Assembly (NCBI GenBank): GCA_905160935.1
Contig: CAJHZI010000498.1
Location: 713,501-777,500 of the forward strand
Origin: Enchytraeus crypticus
Taxonomy: Eukaryota; Annelida; Clitellata; Enchytraeida; Enchytraeidae
Length of the DNA stretch: 64,000 bases
Direction: 5' to 3'
Shown here: piece by piece, positions 1 through 10,000 of the stretch
How the letters are laid out: every line of letters begins with the position of its first letter
Numbering within the stretch: position 1 is the first letter of the stretch
The notes under the pieces: model-generated
Seen by the model: only the letters and a program-made list of their open reading frames with translations
The model's database searches: none
Told to the model about the DNA's origin: nothing
Made by a program: the position numbers and the translations under genes

Positions 1-650
1 TCAGTCACTATCCTTGCTAATTCTATAGTTCATTCAAAGCTCGACTACTGTAATTCATTATTACATGGGTTGTCTACTTCTTCTCTCAATCGTTTGCAGC
101 ACGTCCAAAATTCTCTTGCACGTGTTGTTTGGAAGTCCTCTCGACTTCAATTTCGCTCTCTTTCTCTTCTTCGCAGTCTTCACTGGCTCCTTATTAATCA
201 ACGCATAAAATATAAAATAGCTCTATTAACTTTCAAAACTCTGCGATTTGGCAAGCCTTCTTACTTATCTGAAATTCTTCTTCCCTATCGCCCCTCAAGT
301 ACACTTTGCTCCACCGATGTCAATCTTCTCTCAGTTTCAAATATTCTCACGTCATTGGGCAGACGTTCATTTTCTTACGCAGCACCCACAATCTGAAACT
401 CTTTACCTGCTAATCATCGCTCTTGTGTTTCTTTTTCAACATTCTCTAGCAAGCTTAAAACTTTCCTTTTCCCACCTTAGATATAATCAATCTACCTTGA
501 CCATTTTTTTATCACCGGACTGGCTTTCGTTTAGGACCTTACTTCTCCTCAGCACATTTCTTTCGCGATTGGTCTGGGTGAATTGATCTGTTGATATGTG
601 CTGTTGGGGACGTCCCTGACATCCTGGATGAGGAAACGGACGTTAAACCT
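1..650 (+). mobile_element. CR1/L2-like non-LTR retrotransposon, 3' part (copy 1)
   Basis: The + strand translation (70-396 and on) matches the C-terminal part of a CR1/L2-clade reverse transcriptase protein. It shows the typical LDYCNSLLHG and LQHVQNSLARVV region, then YKIALLTFKTL, and ends with GRRSFSYAAPTI. A TGA replaces the usual Trp right after that motif, and the copy in unit 2 shares it. The body ends with a GGAAACGGACGTTAA segment followed by (TTA)n at 651-663. The 5' part lies left of the window. It is a non-autonomous relic. Confidence 0.85.
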
Positions 651-663
651 TTATTATTATTAT

Positions 664-2848
664 TTTTATTTTTTTATTTTTTTATTTTTTTTTACCCCGG
701 TGTAAAGAACCTGGGGTTTGATAAAAACGATTCAAGCAATACGTGCTGAATCGCCGCCCGGCTACTCGAGGTCATCAATCGGCTTAAAAGAATTGTTGAA
801 GCAGACTGCATTAAATCTTTGCAAAGTCATGGAAAGCCTTTGCCAAAGAAAAGATGTCTCTCGCTTATCGCCGGTTTGCTCTGCAATAAGTCTGCCTATG
901 CCATTAATAAAGTCAACTCCTTCGGGATTCATCGGGCCCATGGTTTCAATGGCCACCGGAACAACTTCATATCCTAAGGACAGATCACGGTATTTATCCA
1001 ACTTCCTAGAGGCGGCATGAACAGCAGCACCACCGGCTGTGACTGAAGTCGTATTCAGGTAGGAGTTGCCATAGTGTCAATGACCGTGACGTCCCAAACG
1101 GCACATTTACCGTTGCACCAGGGCACTAAAGTCATGCCGTCCGGACGCTTGCCGTCTGATCTGGACAACCCACTCGGTTCCTTAGAGGAAGGGATGCCTG
1201 CTCTCGAAAGTGCTCGCCATATTATGTCATTTAAATTGTGATGGCGAGACATTCTACCTGAGCTTCGTTTGCAGGAGAGGCCGTGGAGACCTAAAGCGTC
1301 GACTTCATGACCGCAGGGGCACATGTGAGGCTCGCAAGTTTTCGCCCCTAAACGGAAACTAACAGCTACTCGAATCGCCTCATTGTCTAAAAATAGCCCA
1401 CAAGAAGCAACAGGGAGAGCGTGAAGCCAGTCGCTGCTTCTTTTGGTTGATACAGCTAGGAGTCGTGCTCTGTCTACTGCATTGGACTGGGATTCTAACA
1501 GACTGTTATAAATCCGATCCACTATAGGACGGTCCCATGATTTCTGGCTACTGACTGAGGTAGAAGGTGGAGCACTGGAGGTGAGGCTTTTGGACCAAAC
1601 TGACAACGCAACGTCAATGGAACTATCGGCAGAAAGGGAGCACTTATGAAGGATGGCGTCTTGCAACTGCCTCGTTCCCATCGCTGATGCCAAGAAGGCT
1701 GAAGGCGCGATATGGGAAACAAGACGAATTCCAAGACCACCCATGCTCACCGGTAGACTGGCTTGCTGCCACTGCAAAACAGACAAATCTGCGTTGATAA
1801 CGGCGCACAAGCATTGCCTAAGAGCCTCGTCGTAGTCTAAAAGCCGCGGATTAGAGAAGCTCGGACTAGAGCGCAGAACGTGCATAAGTTTAGGTGCACT
1901 TAAAGAAAAGCGAAGGATTGTTAAAGCATCATGAGCGGCTAGCGACTTCAAGCGTGATGCTGTACGTTTGAGGTCTTCAAGGCGACTGGATAAAGCGGTG
2001 GTAGTAGCTTCTTCTCCAGAGAGTGGCGCGCCGAGTAGAGAACTATGGGATAGGCACATTGGCACAAATGATGACAAAACTGAGTTGCCCGGAGATTTGC
2101 AAACTGATGAAATGACTTCGCACTTGGTACGATTCAACTGAAGCCCAAATTCTTGGCCTCTGTCGATGATAGTCTGTACATCATTTGCAATCGACGACTC
2201 GCAACCACCTAGAGTAATGTCATCTAGGTATCCCACCGTGAGATCGCTAGAGAGAGAAGTAAGGAGAGGGTGAATAGTCAAGCAAAACAGCATGGGCCCT
2301 AAGGGATCCCCTTGTTGGACTCCTTCCTGTGACTCAATGCACCAGTCTCCGAACTTCAACCACGAAGGGCTTGAGTAAGCTAGATGGCAGAAACTATACA
2401 GCTCTGGTATCCTGTGATGTATTTCGCTGAGCATTCGTGATCTACTCAAGCAATTAAAAGCATTACAGAAGTCTAGCTTTACCACGAAGTGATCAGCTGG
2501 CATTGACTCAGCGAAACGGCGAGTAGCGTGAACAGCTGCCTCACAGCCACCTGGAATACCAGCTCCAAGTTGAATTGGGCTCAAGTATTCGCTGAGAGCA
2601 GACACTGCAAAGCGATTTGCGCATTTAGCGGCTAAACGACGCGCCAAGTGTAACCCACTGCAATGGGGCGAATGTCGCCAGATTTCTTATTGAGTGCGAA
2701 GAGTTTACCACCAAACAGCACCGGTTGGACCTCAGGGGGGCAAACACCTTTAAGAAGGAGATTCACGAAAGAAGTCAAAGCGGTCAAAAATGTCCCAGCC
2801 GACTCTCTACAAGTCACAAGCTCCAGAAGATGCTGAGGACCAGGGTCT
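664..2848 (-). mobile_element. RLE-type non-LTR element, R4/Dong-like, inserted in (TTA)n (copy 1)
   Basis: Read on the - strand, the element begins 5'-truncated next to (TTA)n at 2849-2870. It encodes a reverse transcriptase, then a CCHC finger and a restriction-like endonuclease, and ends in an A-rich tail at 664-690 against another (TTA)n. RT with an RLE domain is typical of the R2/R4/NeSL groups, and Dong of the R4 clade is known to insert in TAA repeats. The clade assignment is therefore an inference from architecture plus target. Frameshifts make it inactive. Confidence 0.7.
762..2817 (-). pseudogene. Reverse transcriptase/RLE polyprotein pseudogene (copy 1)
   Basis: The first open part (2817-2632) holds an early RT motif ending RPIAVGYTWR. 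A 2-bp gain near 2640-2647, shared with copy 2, shifts the frame. The next part (2647-1055, about 530 codons) carries KLDFCNAFNCLSR, GVQQGDPLGPMLF and the catalytic YLDD motif near 2220. A CPCG...H...C finger follows, then KRPDG...VWDVTVIDT, which resembles the PD-(D/E)XK restriction-like endonuclease. A 1-bp deletion at 1071-1076, absent from copy 2, shifts the last ~80 codons into another frame (1001-762). RT assignment is firm; the endonuclease is inferred from motif order. Confidence 0.8.
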
Positions 2849-2872
2849 TATTATTATTATTATTATTATTAT
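2849..2872. repeat. (TTA)n microsatellite beside the R4-like element
   Basis: An uninterrupted TTA/TAT array abuts the truncated 5' end of the antisense element. The matching TTA array on the other side (651-663) is the tail of the CR1-like element. The two flanks look like one microsatellite split by the insertion. Confidence 0.8.
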
Positions 2873-3124
2873 ATTGTATTAATTTCTTATTTTACCATTA
2901 CAATACCTGATACTCTACTTCGTTTTATGTTAATGCTTGACTTTTTCTATTTAATCCCTTTGTCATATGTGACTGAATAAACAAATCTGGAGGGTAATTT
3001 TTAATGAGAAACTAAACAGTCAATTTTCAATGAAATTTTGCCTTAGAGATTTTCACTAGGGAAGAACATTGAATTGATAGATATTGTACAATTTTAAATA
3101 TGAGTATGTCGCTGTTTATCTGTA

Positions 3125-3345
3125 TGTCTCAGTAGCGTAAAGTTAACGCTATGAAGTTTTAGATGACAGATCCAGAGGTGAATGGAACTCTCGTTGGTTC
3201 GATTCCCAGCCGCGTTGATCTGAGAGTAAAATCTCGGACATTCACTGAACTGGCTATACGGAAAATGGACTGAATTGCCCAACGGTTTAAATGTGGTATT
3301 AGAAGTGATAGATATCAACATAGTTGATCACTTCACTATAATGCG
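3125..3345 (+). mobile_element. tRNA-derived SINE (copy 1)
   Basis: A box-A-like TAGCGTAAAG lies at 3133-3142 and a consensus-like box B, GGTTCGATTCC, at 3196-3206. This is the internal RNA polymerase III promoter of a tRNA-derived SINE. The body continues with GTAAAATCTCGGA and a later AACGGTTTAA block. Both blocks recur in order in another, more divergent copy at 53900-54110, which supports a dispersed family. The 3' limit is approximate. Confidence 0.6.
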
Positions 3346-6246
3346 TATTTACTTTATCTTGCAGGGTCTATATGGACGGAGACTACCAGGAACCATCGCA
3401 AATGCAGCTGCCGCCCATTCCAATGGTAGAAGAGATCAAAGACTGTGCATGCGTTATTACATAAAATGCTTTATCGTAATGTTGAATAACGAGACTGAGT
3501 CAGAAATTTAGAGAATATTTTATAGATCTATCGTCTCTTTTCTGAATTAAAACCTTATATTTTTAATATCGCGCCATTTTCGACTACAGATTTTTATGTA
3601 TTGTAAAGGATTTGTATGAGCAATTCTTGCTAAATAAGAAGCAGTTATGAAGAATAGAGTTCAGCTGATAAAGGATCCAAATCTTCCTACATTTATGAGA
3701 AATAACAGGTAAAAACTATGTATATATATTTGAAATCATTGCTGTAATTAGCCTTCCAAATTAATTGAACAGGTCCGACGCTAAGCAGTAATTTTTATGG
3801 CAATTTTGTACGTAGCCTTTAACTTCAAAATACCGAGAATCAACAATGGTTTTGCATTGCTTTCTCCAAATCGCTTTAGTCAGTTACTAACCTACTAATA
3901 TCTACACTGAAATGCTGTATTATTTCAGTTTATTAAACAGAAAATGTATTCTTGATGGTCCTGGTTTCATACCAGTCGTATAATCTTCTGTTATATTAAA
4001 TGTTTATAATCTGCCACCAAGCAATATTCTGTGAAAACATTATGGTATAAAAATTCAGCTTTTAGCCCAACTCAGAATATTCGATACAAGTGAGTTATCC
4101 ATGACATCGCAACATGATCCAGACTTAAACGTCACATCCATGATATGACGTTTCATGGACTTGTTGCGAAATAAGTGAATTTTGAATGAAATGTTTAACA
4201 TGTATGTCTATACACAATTTATGATACATTCATAATATAACTCTTGAGATTTTGTATAGGTGTTCCAGATAGATGGTGAAGTGAAATTTTTTGAGCGATT
4301 TTCATTAAATAAAAATCATTCGTATTTTCTATTTAGTTGACAATGTTACTGAAGTAATTAAATTAGATCTATTAGTGATAGAAATAAATTAATTTGCTGC
4401 TAATTGTGAAGGAGCAACTTATTGAAAACTTAAGCTACGTCAATGAAACAGAATTGCTGCAACAATGAAATGATTTAAGTAGATAAATATAGAGTTCTAA
4501 CATTTAAATATGTAGTCATATTTATTCAGGTACCGTAAGAGTAGAAAACATTACTTTTGAGAAAATTAATATGGAATTGGTTAGTCGAAATGTTTTACTG
4601 ATAAATGACGATATATCTCATCGAGTATATTCCTTATCGTTAATGCTCACGCATTAGGCCTAATGCTATGAAATGAAATAGGCGATGAATATTGATCATG
4701 GCTAAAGAGAATGATTTTTCACAAATGGCAAATATTAAGAAGCGCGGAAGTGAATAGGTTTAGAAGAAGATTGAGATGAATTATTTTAGATAGATAGTTT
4801 AAAGCTAATAAGAATTTATGTGTAGATAAAATGAGAAATTAGTCAGGACCTGCGATGTTCCTAACTGATAGCGACCACACAAAATTGTAAAAATTGTGAA
4901 CGCACTTGAAATCTCATCTAACTCAAATGTATGTTAACTCTTCAAAGTGGCCGATGCTAGGGTGCTTTGAAAATTTGAATAAAAGGTTTGACCAAAGGTT
5001 AGATAAACTGATTAAAGAGTAAAATCTTGCACGTTCAGAGACCGGTAAATCGAAAGGAAAAAGCAAACTTTTTAAAGTTTTAAACATGCAGAATTACGAC
5101 TGATACAATACTGATAATCATTATAGCTAATAGGCCTATATAACATTATGTATTCGCCATAATGTACGCTTAACACGTAGTGCGACTTAACTAAACAATT
5201 GCGAATATACAGCATATAGAAGCCATTGCATGTAATACTTGACATGTAACTGACAGATTTAGGCCTAATTATTTTTGTAATGAAAATGACAGTCCAACAA
5301 TAATCAAACAATAATCAAACTTTTCAAGCTTTGGCGCCTAATATGAAATTTCGCAGACATGTAACATCGTAACGCCGTGTAATTATGACGAAATTGACAC
5401 ATAAATTAAAATGCATAGAGTGAAATTCATAGCAACTTATCAATACAAATGAAAAGTGAACAGAATAGTAGGAAATTAACTAAAAAAGATACTCATTATG
5501 AGGAGATATATCATCCTTTATACTCTCAATTACAATTTCAAAAGTATATAAAACCACCCAGGTTGATATCGTCTCTATTTCAATTGGCTGATATTATGAA
5601 AGTAACTCTTAGGCCTACTTATCGTCCAAGTAGCAAAAGGTCATTGGTATCATGTGTTCTCCAACTGTATCAGACGGCGCTGCTATTAAAACGATTGCTT
5701 ATTAAATAGCTAAAGTTAGCGAGCAGTGTGCTCTTAGTATTCAATGAAAGAAGGCAGTTGTAATACCGTCATATTATATGCATGCATGCTCTGCCAACAA
5801 GGCAGTGTGTATAAGAGTGAAATTTTGACATTAGTAAGCAGAGGAATGTCTTTTATGTGAGCTTCAATCAGTGCAATTATTGCAAATGCTGCAGAGCTTG
5901 ATATTTTAAGTCAAAAAGTTTATCTATGTTAGTTATTTAGTTAGATAAGTATGTTTTAGCTAAAAAAAATCACTAGAGTAACTTGCTAAATTATTTTATG
6001 GCGATTCAGATGTATACAAGATTACAAATACAGTCTATTGTAAAAAATGAATAAATGAATTTTTTAATTTCTACAAAAATTTTGTAGGCCTATATATTCG
6101 AAATTACCTCAGTAACTACTACGATAATACAATGAGCTGGTAGTCTTGGAGGATATTTAAAGGCCTATTTGTTGCAGAAAAAACAAAACACAACCACCTT
6201 TTATTTAGTTCAATGATAAAAACATATTAAATATTAGCCATACAGT

Positions 6247-6248
<2 letters not shown>
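3346..6248. other. Non-coding upstream region of the growth factor gene (copy 1)
   Basis: This is AT-rich DNA without a convincing gene. The short open frames have no recognisable motifs, and no reading frame is favoured when copy 1 and copy 2 are compared. It contains several TAGGCCTA octamers (4655, 5131, 5260, 5610, 6085) and an imperfect inverted repeat at 4107-4169. Confidence 0.6.
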
Positions 6249-6319
<71 letters not shown>

Positions 6320-6380
6320 TATATATGTATATATATACTATATATACATGTATATACTATATATATAATATATATATATA

Positions 6381-6431
<51 letters not shown>

Positions 6432-6432
6432 A
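6249..6432. repeat. (TA)n microsatellite
   Basis: About 180 bp of TA with scattered G and C interruptions, just upstream of the first coding exon of the growth factor gene. The copy 2 equivalent (32781-32932) is shorter. Confidence 0.95.
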
Positions 6433-6597
6433 TTTTAGACATTGTTATTCTCGTGTTGCATGCAAAATTTAGACTTATCCAAATCACATTCAGGAATAGA
6501 CCACTACAACTACTACTGTTTTAATTAGGGCAAATACATTTTTTTGCAATTCAACACTTTTCGTTTGTTCTGTATCTCCCTCTCTCAAAAGTTAAAA

Positions 6598-6696
6598 ATG
6601 GGTTCAGACGTTCCACGGTCATTGTCGATTACTTTCTTTTCGCTAGCAATGCTATGGCTCTGCCTCAACGTATCAAACTGCAGCAGTAGTTCTCAG
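6598..6696 (+). CDS. PVF: PVF copy 1 exon 1: signal peptide
   Basis: 33 codons starting at ATG. A hydrophobic core ([14 protein letters not shown]) follows a short basic start, as in a secretory signal peptide, with likely cleavage near SNCSS. It ends CAG/GTAAAC in phase 0. The start is chosen because it precedes the hydrophobic core and is identical in both copies. Confidence 0.8.
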
Positions 6697-6898
6697 GTAA
6701 ACTTTCAGTTTTATTAAATCAACTTCAATAATCTTTACAATTTTACACTTTTTCTATTTAGCAGCACAGGCAATATATTGCTCTGGATATAAGTAATTGT
6801 AGCCTGAAAACTCGATCATTTTTTTCGAAGAATCATGAAACCACAGTTATCCTAGTCCTTATTGTTTTCTTTCATTTTAAATTTAGTATGATATCCGA

Positions 6899-6981
<83 letters not shown>

Positions 6982-7001
6982 ATATATATATATATATATA
7001 T

Positions 7002-7073
<72 letters not shown>

Positions 7074-10000
7074 AGAAAACATATTTCTATTTATATGTAT
7101 ATATAATTTATTTATAAATGGGCCCATATTTTTAAAAATTGCCTCATTATTGGGCCAGTAAATACAGTACATATATATGCCTAATTATATATACTCTTTA
7201 TTTATATACATTATATATATATATATAATGATTTTGCAGACGATATAGCTTTACTATCAAACGACAGTCCTCAGCTGCAAGAAATGGCATCAGCATTAGA
7301 AGAAAATGCTGCAAAAGTTGGATTGGTTAATAGCTCTGAAAAGACAAAAATCTTCACAACTTCAGAGACAGACATATTCACGATAGGAGTTAATCAAAGT
7401 GAGGTTGAAAGGATAAAAAATTCACGTATCTAGGCAGAACTATATCGCAAAATGGATCAAGTGAAAGCGATGTGGAGTGTAGAATCGGTAAAGCATATGA
7501 CATATTCCAAAAGCTCTAATATATTTGAACGAGTAATAAAATTGAAGAGCAATTAAAGATAAAAATATATTCAAAAATTATTCAACCAATTCTAATGTGT
7601 GCATGTGAAACCTGGAGAGGTACTAATGAAATAAAGCACAAATTAAAATATTTTCAACAGAGGTGCCTCAGGCGAATTTTAAATATCCACTATTGGGACC
7701 ACGTCAAAAATGAATCAGGAACATACTCGAAAGGAGTGGACAAAGAAAATTACATGAAATAGTTTCTGAGAGAAGGTTGCAGTTTTTAGGTCATTTACTG
7801 AGAATGGCTGAGGATAGATACGCAAAGACTGCAGTTAACTGGAAGCCAGCCGCAAGGAAAAAGAAACGAGGAAGCCCTAGAAGTACTCGGCTAAATACGA
7901 TCAACAAGGATTTGAGAGCGTTAAGCATTGCATGGGAAGATGCTGTGATGATTGCTGATGATAGAAACGAATTGAGGAATGTTTCCGCCCTATTTTTCTG
8001 TACAGAACTCAAGGAACTGATGATGATGATAATCATCTGTGATTTTATCAATCACTTTAAATATCACTCTGACAGCAGACACTTTAGAGTCAGTATGCCA
8101 TATTGTGACTTATCAGCCATGCGAATAGCCTAAGCATTGTACTTACTCTCTTTTAAGCTTGGCCGAAAAATTATCCCCGTTCCTCGGGAATAGCCATTCT
8201 AAATTGAAGGCTGTGTCTGACGTTCTTTAAACTGAACCATTTAGACACTTATCTGTATATGTATGAACGTGAAGATAATTGGTTGAAACTGCGCAGATAC
8301 CAATGAGCGTTTACAAGAAACTAAGCACGATGAGATCAGCCGATGAATTCTTGCGTGAAATGATGGAACCATCGTCAGTCGAAAGACTGACGCAGGGTGG
8401 AAAATATAGGGCAAGTAAGAGATTTCATCTGTTATACTGAATTAACAATTATTCTCTGATACATGAATAGAATAGTAGACAACCATGTTGTTATTATTGA
8501 ATAATGAATGAAGCTTTTGTCATTAAATCAATTTGTTATGAGCATCTATAGTATCTTCATTCTGATCTGCACTGTTAGTGAAGACTTCGACTTAGTTTGA
8601 AGACTTGGTATAGTGTCTATTGAATTTAGATTTCATAATTGATCCTAGTGTATGCATAGGTAACTCTGGTGTGTATACAATTTACATGTACATGTAGGCC
8701 TATGTACGTATAAAAATGTTAAGTTAAACGTCCGTTTCCTGCCCTACAGTATGTCAAGGAAGAAAGGGCGACGGTTTTGAATCTTACACCTTTTTACTCG
8801 TTGTCGTATAACTAGCCAACAAGCAACCCATTGTAAATATACATATACATGTATGCATATATATGGGCCTAACCTATACACGTATATAGATACTGAATAG
8901 CTGCAGAAATATAAGAAATCTGGTTTATGTACTTTAAAGCCATTGCAAAGGTATTTTTTATATTCAATTTGTGATGTATCTAAAGTGATTTGAGAAACTA
9001 AAAACTTGTTTAATATCGATGGCTGGCTCTGTAAGTGCGGAAATATTTATTTTTTTCTGCACTATTACAAGTAGTAGCTTGAATTTATAGCACTTAACAA
9101 GTAATCTTGAATTATAATTACAATTAAAAATTACTATAAGCTGCTTTGAACTGTACCATAGACAAGATGTGTATTATTTCAAATCGCTATTTGTGCATTG
9201 AGAGATATTTTAATAAATTGTAAATTGTAAACTGATATATAATTTGTAATTTAATCTTCAAGTAAGGTTGGAATAAATGCTGATTTGACGCTTCACTCTA
9301 ATGTAGCGCAACTAAATATGTCATATATTTTATTTCTCGCCCATATGTATGGAATTAATTTTATTTGCACACATGCTTGCATTTAGATGTTTAAATTGAT
9401 CTCTTTTCATTGAGATTTGTATTCATTTCAGCGTATGTTCATTAGAATTTATTTTGCGTTAGAGTTGCAAGGTTATGAAACGAGAATATTAAATTAAGTA
9501 ATGAGAAAAAGGAAATTAACATGTAATTAGAAGTTTAACCCTCATATATTGAGATAGGATTTTTGATTATTGGTGTATTCATTTAAAAACTGATTCTAAG
9601 CTAGATATGATATGACATTCAGTAAACACTAGCACATTATATAAAGCAATAATACAAAATATATGCATAAGAGACATGCATGCATAGCAAGCACTCGTGG
9701 AGTTGGGTGGAGAAATGCTTATGAAGAGCTTGATTCTGATTGGCTGTTGAGCATGGCCTCGATCAATGCTATATTACCAGAGGACAGGCCATATAATTTT
9801 ATTTCACTCCTGAATTCTGGCTTCTACGGAATTACTAACTGAACTTGTCTAAATATAATTCTTAATGAATTATTGCGTCAAACACATAAACTAGTAGACT
9901 ACATACAAGCTTCTGAATTTCTGACTGCTTTCGTAAGAAGTACTGCTATTATACACCTTCTATAGGTCGGTGATAGTTAGCACGAAAAATACGAAATCAA

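Noticed and set aside
718-1020. Plus-strand frame starting MIKTIQAIRAESPP, also present in copy 2
   Set aside because: It lies antisense to the endonuclease end of the RLE element, whose motifs are clear on the other strand.
3191-3210. Functional tRNA gene at the GGTTCGATTCC box
   Set aside because: No acceptor or anticodon stem can be formed; A and B boxes alone fit a SINE head.
3094-3511. Small frames on both strands over the SINE
   Set aside because: No motif. The region is better explained by a tRNA-derived SINE; identity between the copies reflects recent duplication, not selection.
6852-7172. Long open frames of alternating Tyr/Ile in the TA tracts
   Set aside because: They are translations of (TA)n microsatellites with no start context or conservation; frame length changes freely between the copies.
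8397-8414. GC-AG donor at 8411 for PVF copy 1 exon 2
   Set aside because: It would give phase 0 and put a stop at the start of exon 4. The GT donor at 8415 matches consensus and keeps the frame.
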